Source of the DNA: Pseudofabraea citricarpa | Taxonomy: Eukaryota; Ascomycota; Leotiomycetes; Helotiales; Dermateaceae | Length of the DNA stretch: 64,000 nt | NCBI GenBank assembly: GCA_029641185.1 | Contig: JAPWGK010000016.1 | Span: 248,001-312,000, forward strand | Reading direction: 5' to 3' | In this document: one piece after another, positions 33,150 through 44,644 of the stretch | Layout of the letters: the number at the start of each line of letters is the position of its first letter | How positions within the stretch are numbered: the first letter of the stretch is position 1 | Position numbers and translations under genes: made by a program | The notes under the pieces: generated by a model | Database searches by the model: none | Seen by the model: only the letters and a program-made list of their open reading frames with translations | What the model was told of the DNA's origin: nothing

Positions 33150-35709
33150 CTTGATGAGAAATATGTATCAAGTGTGGAAGAAAGCCGAGTGAAGAGAATG
33201 AATGAATACCTTTCCCAAGGTAACAGGAAAATGGTCCTGAACAACACAGAAGTGGGGCTCTATAGCAGCGCCAAAAGAGAGCCCTTTCAGACTCAAAGAC
33301 TGCCTCCGGCTCACCACAGGGTATGGAGCGGCCAATTTCCTACTTGGAAAGAAGGCCAATCGTAGACAGAGCCCACGGGGTAATATGTGAGGGCTTAGCT
33401 GATTCCTCCCGCAGCTGGCTAGTCTCACCGCAGGGGATTGTCTCGCACAATTACAGTCAGAGCAGTTGGCAAGTGAAGCCTGGACGCGGAGATAGACCAG
33501 TAGCTGCAGATGATAAACAGCCTTATGTCCAGACAGCGGTCCAGTCAAACCAACGTATATAGAGCGCCTCTTTCCAGAGTACGTCCCAGCTCAATGTAAC
33601 AACACAACCACAAATCCAACCTTGAACGGCGATATCTTTCTGTCGACCCTTATCAGGTTTCGGTCTTAGCTACTTGCGCTCTTTTTCAGCAGCTCGTGGT
33701 GGTAGTTCTCCAGACTTTCCGACCCTCGATGACAAAACCTCAACGAGCGACGATCAGGATGACGCTGAAGCCGTGCTCCTTCGCACGCCGAGTTCCTATC
33801 TAGGTTGAATTCCAAATCCCAATGAGGAAACTCAATTTCAAGCTCGCGCAGCTTGTAATCGTGAATGGCCGGCGCAACTCTGAGTCAATTTCAACGGGCA
33901 GCAGCTCTGCAAGCCACGCCAGGTAATTCTTGGTGTTCTTGCGGTCGTGCTTAGGAATTATTGCCACCAGACTTCTGCACAAAGCTGTAAGATTCCACGA
34001 GTGCTCGACTTGATCGTGTGCGGTTCGCCAGATATTTGCGCAGCACGGCTTTGCGGGCGTATCGTGATATCGATATCAAGGATGACGGGATGACTGCACC
34101 GCGATCTATCTATCTCAACCGTCAGTCCCGGATCCCGCAGGCAGATACTTGGGGCGATCGATGCGCCGAGGACTTACGGGTTGAAGATTTGTGCGGACGG
34201 AGTCGCCGTCGTCAACCAGTATCCTGCGGTACCTGCGTTCGAGATGTCGGTGATAGTAGCGAGAAGCGCGAGCAGGGCAAATGCAAATCTCCAAATTCGA
34301 GTAATGCCAAGGGATGAATTTCAAATCGACAGCAGTCTTGCAGTTGACGTCTCGAGACGTTGGTTAGAAATCCGCGGTCCACGATCAGTGATCACGGTTG
34401 ACAGAGGAAGTTGAAAATGCGCGGGGCGCAGCCTTACAGTCACCCAAGCTGGAGAGCTCTGCTGATTGGCTGCGGGCGGGACGACTTCCAATGGTGAGGA
34501 GGGTGTGTTTAGATAATCAACGTCACTGCCCAAGTGAGCAAGTCTGACTGTTGAAGGTGTTGATGACCAATTCTTCTCTCTTCGGACTTCGCTCTTCAGT
34601 CTTCAGTCTCGAGTCTTCACTCTTCACTCTTCACTCTTCACTATCGTCGTCGCTGTCCTGGGTTTTGCCACTCTTCTCTCAGCTCTGGCACCAGCACAGT
34701 TCTTATACTCAGTTCTGCCTGTCTGGAATCTGGATGTCGTGGTTTCACCGACACGCACGATTGCAAGGAAGACTCTCTCCAATATTTCATATTGATGCTT
34801 TGCTCACGGTCTAGCGGCCATGATCTCGCAGCATGACTCACATGGCGCTGCGAGTCGACATCATTAACTCTCAGTGATGCTCGTTTCAGCGGATTTAGCC
34901 AGCCTAACCCCGAGTCCCCCCTCGAATTCTTATTTAAGGTCTGGCAGAAGCCCAGAGCTGGTGCGGAGTGTTTGGTGCTTGGGTTCTGCTGACGTCTTCT
35001 GGCTGCCTACGCTCTGCTCTGCTCTGCTCTGCCCCTTTTCTTCCGTCCAGCTCCAACCGAGGAGACGAGGGAGAAAGGACAAGCGCCTCACTTTGCAAGA
35101 AGGAGCTTCACAATCACCAACTCTTCGTTCGGTGATAGCACCTCAATAACATCGGTCAGTATTGCACGACCCATTCCGGCTCGAAGGCCATGGGGCAGAT
35201 CCTTGCAAGTTAAAATCGGGTAAAATCGAGACCTGACCTGAGCAGGCCGCAAAAAGATGTCTCTCCCTACTCTTTTCAACACGATGGCCTTATTGGAGTT
35301 TCCAAAACGACAAGATGCATTCCTATTGCCTTGGTTGCTGGTTTCATTGGCAGAGCCAGAAGCAACATGATATCAGGCATAGGCAATATTGGGTTGGTTG
35401 AGCCACTTATTACCACTCTGTCACGCACAAGAGGCCTGCGAATGCTTACAAAGCCAGTAGCAGCTGCTACCTGTTGCTGTCTGTGTCACAATACGTAGGA
35501 GAAAGTCGTCTATCATGTGACATCAGCCGAGCCAGGACTTGACTCGAGAAGTCTTCATTTTCCTGCACTGAGCTACGCCTAAAGATCCATGCTTCTCATC
35601 ACAGCACTCGTTTTCAGGCGGTGCAAAAATTGTATATTCCAAAATGTTAAAATACATGAAGTGGATTTTCCTTCTCTTCTACCATAGCTCATTATCCAGC
35701 TTCTCGAAT
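33150..35709. other. Long non-coding spacer
   Basis: 2.56 kb with no gene I can support. The part next to 33149 is the leader and promoter of the Zn2Cys6 gene. A TCTTCACTCTTCAC-type pyrimidine repeat lies at 34590-34642. A hydrophobic minus-strand stretch near 34200-34290 (FALLALLATITDISNAG) is followed by a GTAAGT, but no start or downstream exon fits; it may be a gene relic. Confidence 0.45.
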
Positions 35710-37182
35710 CTACCAAGTGTATGGGTAAACAGGAGGGTTGTATCCATCAGGGATCTCCAACTGTCCATGGTAGTAGTTCTTATCCTGTTGGCTACTCCAG
35801 GTATCCTTGATGCTCTGAAGGGTTGTTCGTCCATTCTGCGACGAATTCGAATCGGGAACTGGCTGAGGTGCCCACTTAGCTGCAGCGGAATTGAAGATGC
35901 CAGGGTATGAGTAGTTGAAGTACATCTCTGGAAGAGCTGGTGTGGTCGACCACTGTCGGAGTTCGTCTCCAGTTTGCTGTGCAACATTGGAGAAGACATT
36001 GGCACCAACATCCCATCGGCCGAGTGTATTTAATCCCCAGTTGGCCTCAACTGTCGAGATCTCCGAGTAGTGGTTGTAGTAGTTATCATCGGTCGTACCA
36101 ACAAGCTCGCTTGGTACAGCATCGCCAATCAGAACACTAAAGACCCGATTCGTGATTGAGTATGTCTCATTCTCATCAAAGGTAATTAGTACCAAAGTGT
36201 TATTCATAAAGTTCTCGTCGTCAAGCAGCGGCTCTAGAAAGGTTCGGAGCCATGATCCTGCCACAGTGACGGAAGTGTCATGGCCATCAGATGTCATATT
36301 GGGTGTGATGAATAACCACTGAGGTAATGTGTTTGCCTCAAGATCCTTGAAAAATATGGTCGTGTTCTTGACATTTGCTAGGCGCTCAGGATTGGTGACC
36401 ACTGAGTTGTAGAGAATTTCAGGACTATCTGTATTAGTGATAGGTTTATAAACACATACCTATGATACTTACTTGTGTTTGCGAACATAATCATTAGCAC
36501 CGTTTTGCTGGTTCACCCAGGCGACACCTTGGAATCCTGGAATGGCGCAATTTCAAGTCAGCATCTAACACTCCCGCATAGATGACCTGGATGCCACATG
36601 ACTCTGGACACATGTTGGATGTGGAGATACTTCATGCAGAATAGATATCGCATCTGCAAGATGGATTTTGGAGTTGACAAATACATACCCGAATATGGCA
36701 TATCTTCCTGATAGAGGCCCCAGCTAATACCTCGATCTTCCAGGAGATCGACGACAGAGGAGACATTCTCAGGAACTGCGGTAAAGGGATCTCCATTGAG
36801 TCCGAAATAATCCCCACCAACAGCAGCCATATAATTCGGCTCAGAAGGATGCGTTACTGCAAAGTTGTTGGACAACGTGATGCCCTTTTCCGCAAAAAAC
36901 GCAAAGTTGGCTAAGGAACAAATCAGCTCATCATTCTTCCTCGCCCCAGGAGAGAAGCATACGATCAGCAGCGGCCATGTCATAATCGGTGTTCTCAAAC
37001 CAGATCGAGACATAGCGGTTGAATGCTTTGCCTTCCACATTGCTGGTTGGGCTATTTGTCTTTGCCGTGGCTCGAGCAGCTTCGACATCAGCGACAGATG
37101 TAGCCGTCGGATTTGAGGTCGCTGGCGCCGCAATCGCTACTGACGCCAGAGCAGCAACGGTAGAAGCAACTGTAAAACGCAT
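35710..37182 (-). CDS. Secreted acid phosphatase (phosphoesterase family)
   Basis: The model is complement(join(35710..36424,36473..36536,36689..36910,36963..37182)), 406 aa. A signal peptide begins MRFTVASTVAALASVAIAAP. The phosphoesterase features are FNRYVSIWFENTDYD (metal-binding start), FAVTHPSEPNYMAAVGGDYF, WLFITPNMTSDGHDTSV and LVLITFDENETYS, with the Asp and His residues expected for the metal site. Several Asn-X-Ser/Thr sites fit a secreted glycoprotein. It matches the fungal acid phosphatases that release phosphate outside the cell. The third exon is only 64 nt and sits behind a 152-nt intron. No CACGTG phosphate-response word was noticed upstream. Confidence 0.88.
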
Positions 37183-38608
37183 GTCGAGAGTCTACGAGGA
37201 GGCTTGCCTTTGGAACTGTGGCTCAGAGACAAGAAGCTGAGAAGGTTTTCGGATTGGCAGGGTACTTGTACTGCACTGTAGTCTCCCCCCGGGACTCAAC
37301 AGTCGTAATGGAAGGAGGCTAGAATGATCTGGTCATGGAGGGGGATGGATATTTCAGCTATAATTGGATGACGAGGAGTTTATTCCCTCGCTGCCACCCT
37401 CCCGCACTGCAACTAGTCGGAAAGGTCCTCTCACAGCCTGCCAAGGACACCCGTGGTCAAGCTGAACGAGTCAACGGCCGTGTAATGGTCATGATCTTCT
37501 GGATCTGCTGGGTTGGACGAAGTGGGGAAGCCATCCTCATGGATCAATGACTTACTGCGCACTAATAATGTTTCTGCAGCGCTGGCCATAGAAAACATGC
37601 ACGAGTCGGCGTGCTCCCTCCACCTTTGGGCTGTGGCAGCCGTGCGAAGCTAAAACATGCTGGTTTGGCACCGGGTCTGCCTGGACAGATGAGATTGAGA
37701 TACAGTGTTGAAATATTGAAAGGATCCATAAGAGGAAGCTTGAATCGAGAGACGGAAGCTTGACTTAGTGGAGTGGACTACCGTAAGTACTGTAAAGCTT
37801 GCCTGCGCCGTCCCAACGCCACCCGGATCAGCCGTTGAGGGCAGAGGGTCGTTTTCTCAGCCTCGTGCATGCAATGATTGGCAGTCAAAGTCTTGGTATT
37901 CTTGTTGTTCGCTGGGGTGAAGGTCAGATGCAGACAGACGCAGGACAATGGATGGCGATTGTTGTTGCGGGCCACTGAAGCATCGACCAGCTCCCAAGCT
38001 TTACGGGGAGATGTGACCGACTAACCATTATCGTCGCGCTAAGCGAGAGCACTGAGCGAACTCATCCGTCGTCCCAAGTCCCGTGGTTTCTCACGCCCTT
38101 TTCATTGGACCGGCCAACGTCCTTCAAGCATCTGCCCATCTCCGGTCGCAAGACAGCTGCCGTTTATGAAATGGCACAAGATCCATTCGTCGTTTTTTAT
38201 AATCTGCAGCAAACCCACCATGCACCGACCAGGTACCAAGGAGCCGGGGGGGAAACAGGGTTCCGCCGAGGGGTCTTCGGCATCTACACTGCTGTCCCCT
38301 GGGAATGGCTTCTGATCGTGCTTTTGTACTTGACTGTGTTCTACAGATCTTCACTTCTTCCCTCTCTATTCTGCATCGACGTCGTTCGACAACTGTCTAT
38401 TCAGTAGTGGGGGATTGCGAATTTCAGTCATGAAGCAGCCTTGAAACATTTACAGGGAGGTTACATCGAACCACCAATCCTCACGCCAGTGGGAATCCCA
38501 CTGCCATCCGCAGCGGCCATATTTTGAGGACGGTGCCTCCTCTGCCTTGCCATTATTCATTGATTGTGTCGCGCTTTCCCACCTAATACACATCTCGACA
38601 TTATTGCC
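37183..38608. promoter_or_regulatory. Divergent upstream region
   Basis: 1.43 kb between the start codons of the acid phosphatase (minus) and the membrane-anchored multicopper oxidase (plus). It must contain both promoters. No gene is supported; the open frames are short. Confidence 0.5.
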
Positions 38609-40693
38609 ATGTCGGATTACAAGGACGAGTCGGTCGCCCGAGACGACAGCAGCAGCCTGGATGACATGGAAATGCAAGAACGAGAAGATGAGTCGTCGGA
38701 GGAACAAACACAAAGGCTGCTCTCTGATGGGCAAACTATGGATCCAGGAGATTTGAGCTTCAAGGTGGAATGGCATCTTCGCACGGGATGGGCTATCGTT
38801 CTTTCTGTCCTGCTCGCTGCGTTGGTCTTCCTCGCCATGGTTCTATTCGCGAAATATGTCATCGTACTGCGCGAAGGTCTGGTCGAGATGCCGGATACGC
38901 AGAATGGGATTGGGAGCTTTCGGAGACCAGCCAGCGACTATATCCTTGATCCGAAATGGAATGTCGAAGCAGGGCCAAAAATCAGGAAATACCACTGGAC
39001 CATCACAGACATCGTTGCGAATCCAGATGGCGTATTCAGACCGATGCTGGCAATCAATGGAAGGTTTCCCGGGCCAATGATCGAATGCAACGATGGAGAC
39101 ACTGTGGTCATTGACGTTGTAAATGATAGTGTGAATGCCACCTCACTTCATTTCCATGGCCTGTTCCAAAATGGGACGAATTTTATGGATGGTACTACTG
39201 GAGTCACTCAATGCCCGATAGCACCAAAAGGAAGATTTCGGTACGAGTTCACGGTTTCGAGGCAGTCTGGGACATACTATTACCATGGACACCAAGCAGT
39301 CCAAGTAGCCGATGGACTCTATGGGCCCATGGTGGTACATTCTCGAGATGAGAAGAGCTTGCAGAAAATTTCATATGCCACGGACCGAGTTGTGATGCTT
39401 CAGGATTACTACCATGATCTCAGCAGTGGCTTGCTGAGAGAATCTCTCTCGCCAGGAAGTGAATCCTCACCCATCCCAAATGGAGCTCTCATCAACGGAC
39501 TCAATAAACGAGATTGCTCTACCGTGCAAGGGAGAATGTGCGATAACTCGAGTGCTATCTTACCATCGATGGATCTCACAGCTGACACAAGTCACCGATT
39601 GCGTTTTATTAATGTTGGAGCATTCGCCTGGTTCCAAGTAAGTGTTGACGAGCATGAATTTGCCATTACCGAAGTAGATGGAACAGATATCATGCCAGCT
39701 CGTGACACCAGATTGATGATTAGTCCAGCTCAGCGATACAGCTTGATAGTCAACACCAACGTAACGACAGGCGATTCATTCTGGCTGCGAGCGAGAATGG
39801 TAACACATTGCTGGGGAGAGCCTGAATCGCCCGGTCCTGGTCTTGATGAGGTAAAAGCAATCATTAATTACAAAAAGCCAAAGCGGACTTCGGACCAACT
39901 TCTTTCACAGCCTACCTCCCGAGCATGGGCTCAAGGAATAGAAGTCACTTGTCGAGATATGAACACGACATCCTATGTCCCACTCCCGTTCCAACCACCT
40001 CCTGAGGTTGCAGATCAATCGTACTATCTGCGGGCGAACATCGAGATCGGGGACTGGCGATTAGAGCGTGGTTTCTTCAATAAATCCACATTCCGGCCAC
40101 AACTACAAAGCCCCACTCTGCATCGAATAATTGACGGCTTCTCCACCGAGAACAGTACATTCATCAGCCAACAAGATGTATCAGGCGTGAACGCCGTGTC
40201 ATTCGACCAGAAGAATGACTTCGTGATCCAGCACTCAGGGATCCAAGTCGTCGACCTCATCATCCAGAACTTCGACGAGGGCAACCACCCTCTCCATCTG
40301 CACGGCCACAAGATGTGGGTTCTTGGCCAGGGTCACGGCATGTTCCCAGGGTACGCTCGTCTGGGATTGCAAGAACAAGGCAAAGGGCTCCTCTCTCCTG
40401 CTACGAAGTCCCTCGATAACTTGATCCGAAGAGATGTGGCCACCGTTGAAGGATTCGGCTGGGTCGCGCTGCGCTTCGTGGCTGATAACCCAGGTATCTG
40501 GGCCTTTCATTGTCACTTGGCGTGGCATTCTGAGGCCGGTATGGCATTGCAATTTTTGAGTCGCGTGGATGAAGTTAAGAGTTGGACGATCCCACAAGCA
40601 AACCGAGAGCTGTGCGAGGTTGATATCGCGGAGTTGGAGAAAGGCGCTGCGCCGAAAGACGATATTTGGTTCGGGTTCGGGATAGGGAAATGA
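38609..40693 (+). CDS. Type II membrane-anchored multicopper oxidase
   Basis: An intronless frame of 694 aa from the first true ATG at 38609. Residues 1-57 are acidic and cytosolic (EMQEREDESSEEQTQRLL). One hydrophobic anchor (WAIVLSVLLAALVFLAMVLF, about 61-80) follows, so the catalytic part faces outward. Copper ligands: HFHG at 181-183, YYYHGHQ with His226 and His228, then HPLHLHGHKMW and AFHCHLAWHSEAGM. The cysteine in HCH and the Met are T1 ligands, and the other His build the trinuclear centre. Many N-glycosylation sites are present. It differs from the FET3 gene 5 kb away, which is anchored at the C-terminus, so it is probably laccase-like rather than the FTR1 partner. The substrate is unknown. 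Confidence 0.88.
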   Translation: MSDYKDESVARDDSSSLDDMEMQEREDESSEEQTQRLLSDGQTMDPGDLSFKVEWHLRTGWAIVLSVLLAALVFLAMVLFAKYVIVLREGLVEMPDTQNGIGSFRRPASDYILDPKWNVEAGPKIRKYHWTITDIVANPDGVFRPMLAINGRFPGPMIECNDGDTVVIDVVNDSVNATSLHFHGLFQNGTNFMDGTTGVTQCPIAPKGRFRYEFTVSRQSGTYYYHGHQAVQVADGLYGPMVVHSRDEKSLQKISYATDRVVMLQDYYHDLSSGLLRESLSPGSESSPIPNGALINGLNKRDCSTVQGRMCDNSSAILPSMDLTADTSHRLRFINVGAFAWFQVSVDEHEFAITEVDGTDIMPARDTRLMISPAQRYSLIVNTNVTTGDSFWLRARMVTHCWGEPESPGPGLDEVKAIINYKKPKRTSDQLLSQPTSRAWAQGIEVTCRDMNTTSYVPLPFQPPPEVADQSYYLRANIEIGDWRLERGFFNKSTFRPQLQSPTLHRIIDGFSTENSTFISQQDVSGVNAVSFDQKNDFVIQHSGIQVVDLIIQNFDEGNHPLHLHGHKMWVLGQGHGMFPGYARLGLQEQGKGLLSPATKSLDNLIRRDVATVEGFGWVALRFVADNPGIWAFHCHLAWHSEAGMALQFLSRVDEVKSWTIPQANRELCEVDIAELEKGAAPKDDIWFGFGIGK

Positions 40694-41910
40694 ATGAGTG
40701 CGTGGAGAAGCATACGACGATAAGATAGTCAGAAGAAGACTTACAGAAGACCCGTTCACTCGATGGATAGGCACGATCAAGGCAGATCTGGGGCATTCAG
40801 ATGTGATGGGGAGGTTTTCCAAACTAAATCATCACTCCCCTCCCTCTCTATCTGAGATCAACACCAAAATATTGTCGATGATCAAAAAAGAGACAAGGAG
40901 TAAGAAAGAGAGGGAGGAAAGAGGGAGGTGGTCGGGATCAAACACCGATGAGCAAGTGACCAGACCAGACGGAGTTACTCAGTGGCAACGTCATAGATAT
41001 CTACCGCACGAATTACTCATCCAACGAGATGATATGGAATAGCTTGTATATATTTTGAGATAACATATACCCCGTATATACTAAGAAGATGAAGATGAAG
41101 GAACCAAAATATATATATGCCTAAAAAACCCCGTTCAAACGAGCTCACATTACCTTGGTTGAGCAACATGTAGAGATCTCCATCTGTTTTTCCTTCTTCT
41201 TTTCCTTCTTTCTTTGTTTACACGTACTTATCTACTAGTCCTTTCACAGTATTCCTGGCTTATACATATATATACGCACATGCCTACCTACATAAACCAC
41301 CCCCTTCCCATCATCTTCTTTCCATATCGTCCCAAGAGCTTGAATCTTACTATCCGCCATACTTTCTTCCTTTCCTTCTTCCACTGGCCACCTACCTACC
41401 TACCTACCTACCTACCTACCTCCAACTCCTCGTTGTTCAATCTAGTCGACAGTATAGCATAGTAAAAACAAGATCCTCAAATCTCCGACTTCCAGATAAT
41501 GGTCAATTACTAATAAGATACATACATACATACCTAGGTACATACATACATATATCGCGTCTCTTTCTAATCTTATCCCCAACCAACCAACCAACCAACC
41601 AACCAGCCAGCCAGCCAGCCAGCCAGCCAGCCTACTTAAAACAAGACAAGACAGCCTCCAAGAGCACACATAGTCAACAAATGAAACGAACAAGACTATT
41701 ATGGAAGAAAAATATATACAATCCCGAACCCTCGAATGCACATTCGTACCGCGTCCCTACCCTATCTCCTTCCCAATCCCAATCCCAACCCCAACCCCAA
41801 CCCCAACCCACAGTCCTCGTCATAAGCCTAGACGCATAACTATATCTACAGCCCCCGCCAGGTCTGAACTATATACTTCTCAAGTCACCCAAGCTCCCAT
41901 GTCCTGGGTT
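40694..41910. other. Convergent 3' gap with dense microsatellites
   Basis: Between the multicopper oxidase and the PP2C gene. Repeat tracts: CTAC units at 41391-41421, CATA units at 41515-41550, CCAA changing to CCAG at 41580-41632, and CCCAAC-like units at 41772-41812. No gene is supported. Confidence 0.7.
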
Positions 41911-43872
41911 CTAAGTCCGTCTCCTCCTAGGATCCACGGCGTCCTTCTTTCTGAAATCCCGCACCTCTCTCGTCCCCATACTTCCCACACCACCTTCACT
42001 CCTCCTCTCCCACCCACCAAGCCGGACAACAAGACATGTAGCATTATCGCCTTCCTTCGACACCTCAGTGGCGAACCCAACGACATCAGTAGCGCCCTGC
42101 TCAGGCGTCTTGGCTTCCTTGACGATATCCACGACCTCCTGGTCCGTCAACGTCCCGGAAACACCATCGCTGATGAGAACGATGAACGAGTACTCGGCAG
42201 GCGCGAGTTCGATGCGGCGGATCTCGGGTTCAGCTGAGACGCCGATCCTCTTGGAACGCATGTCGCCGAATGCTCGCGTGTTTGCAAGTCCTGACATGCG
42301 TTCTTCGCCGAAGGAATCTGTCACGAAAGTGGCTGCGTATCGACGGAGTCGGTTACCTTCTACGGGAGCTGATGGGTGGTGGTTAGTGGTTACGGGTAGA
42401 GCGAGACCCGTTGCGGTGCTGCAGAGCAGGATACGTGTATCGCCTACATGAGCAACGACCAGAGTGGATGGTGAAGCAGGATGCCAGAATGGTGTTGGAG
42501 TCGGCGTTGAGATCATAGCTATAGAAGCCGTTGAACCACCGACGAATCGAGTTGCCCCGCCTATATGAGGTCCACTGGCAAGCAGTGATGGTTTGTCGAG
42601 AATGTCATCGTTGTTGAGAGGTGCATCACTAGACTCGGGGTCGGGCTTACGAGCTTGAGCAGTGATAAAGTCGAGGTCCGCTTTCAAGAAAGCATACATC
42701 AGTACCGTCTCAATAGAGACTTTGTTCTTTTCTGAAGGCTCAGCTGACAGTGAGAAGTATTCTGGCTTGAAACGTCGAAAGTAACCCCCTACGGTCTCCT
42801 TCCATTGAGCCACCAGTGACTTCTGCAGCTCAATAGCTTTGTCTCCATTTGATGGTTCGGGAACTGGCACTTCGCCATTGAGTACTGGGGCAGCGGGCGG
42901 TTGCTTGAAGGACCCATCCTCTTGACGTTTTGGAACAGCTTTGTTTAATTGTTCTTGCACTTCTTCTTTGCTCTTCGTCTCGACGCTTTGCAGGATTTCC
43001 TTGCCCTTCGCGCTCAGCTCACTTTCAGACGTACCACGCCTCTGAGCACTTGGACCGCCAAAGTCTCTTTCGCTCTTGCTCCCGCTCTTCAGACTACTTC
43101 CGAGCTCAAATGTAGCGGCCGTGCTCTCAACGTACGTATGGAGCTCCTCTCTCAGGAAATCACTACACTCGTGACCACCATGACCATCAAACACGCCAAA
43201 GTAGAAGACTTGAGGGTCGCCACTTGCTCCGTCTGCGGACGTCGCGTCTCCTGTAGTGCCACCATCCTTGGGCTTTCTGCTCAGGCTAATAGGCGCACGC
43301 TTAGCAAACGCTGGCACTTCTAATGTGCCCGCTTGATATGTATCCTCGTTGTACGGTCTCATGCCCCTTGATACCGACACTCCAAAATGATGTTTTGCTG
43401 AACGCAGAGGAATCCGTACCACGGTCAGCTCACGAGTAGTGCCTATCATATGAGGAGCAGCTGCGGGTGAGGTGCCCGAGCCAGGAGTATGTGGCGTAGA
43501 TGCTGAGCGTGGTAATTTATGATGGGGTCCAGTCGCAGAACGGGAGTCTGGATGTAGAGAGGAGGACGGTAGGTGAGTTACGAAGTAGTCGTGAAAACCC
43601 CGTATTTGTTGGGCTCGTTGATGTGCTCGTACGTGCTTCCGTGTACCCATTGCCAGACTCGAATTTGAATGCAGTGACTGACATCTTTGCGTTCCCAGCG
43701 ATCGTCTTTGCTCTGTATGTGTTGAGGTTCGAATTGGCGTTCTTCGAGACACAGCTGAGGTATTGACGAAGGTAGCTATGAAATCTACCATAAGAGTTAG
43801 CACGATGCTGTTTAATGCACTGCCTTCTATAAAATCCCTATTCACGTACCATATGTATCTGCCAACGACCAT
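41911..43872 (-). CDS. PP2C-type protein phosphatase, probably mitochondrial
   Basis: A single frame of up to 653 aa. PP2C motifs in order: SRGMRPYNEDTYQAG; VFYFGVFDGHGGHECSDFL (metal-binding Asp and Gly of DGHGG); LVVAHVGDTRILLCS; GLANTRAFGDMRS; FIVLISDGVSGTLTDQEVV; and EGDNATCLVVRLG. These give the Ser/Thr phosphatase fold with a two-metal centre. A long insertion (about residues 240-420) between motifs is Lys/Glu/Pro-rich. The Arg/Ser-rich N-terminus around RGFHDYFVTHLPSSSLHP would suit a mitochondrial presequence, as in Ptc5/Ptc6-type enzymes. The start is uncertain: the ATG at 43872 gives an odd first 70 residues, and the ATG at 43650 (MGTRKHVRAHQRAQ) is a good alternative. Confidence 0.85.
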   Translation of the reverse strand: MVVGRYIWYVNRDFIEGSALNSIVLTLMVDFIATFVNTSAVSRRTPIRTSTHTEQRRSLGTQRCQSLHSNSSLAMGTRKHVRAHQRAQQIRGFHDYFVTHLPSSSLHPDSRSATGPHHKLPRSASTPHTPGSGTSPAAAPHMIGTTRELTVVRIPLRSAKHHFGVSVSRGMRPYNEDTYQAGTLEVPAFAKRAPISLSRKPKDGGTTGDATSADGASGDPQVFYFGVFDGHGGHECSDFLREELHTYVESTAATFELGSSLKSGSKSERDFGGPSAQRRGTSESELSAKGKEILQSVETKSKEEVQEQLNKAVPKRQEDGSFKQPPAAPVLNGEVPVPEPSNGDKAIELQKSLVAQWKETVGGYFRRFKPEYFSLSAEPSEKNKVSIETVLMYAFLKADLDFITAQARKPDPESSDAPLNNDDILDKPSLLASGPHIGGATRFVGGSTASIAMISTPTPTPFWHPASPSTLVVAHVGDTRILLCSTATGLALPVTTNHHPSAPVEGNRLRRYAATFVTDSFGEERMSGLANTRAFGDMRSKRIGVSAEPEIRRIELAPAEYSFIVLISDGVSGTLTDQEVVDIVKEAKTPEQGATDVVGFATEVSKEGDNATCLVVRLGGWERRSEGGVGSMGTREVRDFRKKDAVDPRRRRT

Positions 43873-44644
43873 GCTTTACGGCACGTAGGGGATTTGAGTC
43901 CTGTCATTCTGAGCCCCTCACCACCTTGGCACTCTTTTGCTTCACCAACACAACCCACGCAAAGACAACGGCGAACCAATTGACAGAACCACGTTTGCAG
44001 AGCACTGTGCCATCAACGGACAATAGGAGCTACAACTGATCTAAGGGCAGTATGCTGGAGACTTTGGACCTCGGGCTTCGGGTTGATCACAAGGAAGCGG
44101 CTGAAAATGAAGGCGGAGACAAAATCGTTCAGTGAGACGAATCAACCCAATGTCATCAGTATCATCAGAGGGAGAGAAAGGCTGACTCGTAAAGGAGGGA
44201 CTCAAAAGCGTATAATACGTGAGATATAGAAGAAGAACAATCCTATCCAAGGTTGGTTGTTCACTTCGGCCCCTCTCCTTCTCGGGAAATGGCTGCCGGG
44301 AAGGGAACGTCATTTTGAAGCGAATCCGACTAGCTAGTCTCTCAACCTAGAATCCTGACAAAAGTCAATTCACGAAGGACCTTTATTTTCTCATCATTCT
44401 TATGGTTTTATTCCAGCTTTACGTTTAATCATCATCAGATTGGCATTAAAAACTAAGATATGTAATATAGAATGGAACTACGCAAACACGATAGCGTAGC
44501 AGTTGTTGGCAATCCTCTTGATGTGAGAAATGTCAGGCCGTATCACGTGAACCCTTGACCTTCATTCAACATGCACTCTGGCTGGTATCCGCAAACGAAA
44601 CAATCATTGTACCACCCACTCAAATACAATTCGTATCAGCATCA
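43873..44644. other. Gap between PP2C promoter and FET3 3' end
   Basis: 772 bp with no supported gene; it contains the PP2C upstream region. Confidence 0.45.

Noticed and set aside
34115..34324. Possible exon with hydrophobic stretch FALLALLATITDISNAG followed by GTAAGT (minus)
   Set aside because: No start codon or upstream exon fits the phase, and downstream frames stop quickly. At most a relic; noted in the spacer entry.
41774..41812. CCCAAT/CCCCAAC run as an interstitial telomere
   Set aside because: Filamentous ascomycete telomeres are TTAGGG; this tract is a degenerate simple repeat in a microsatellite-rich gap.
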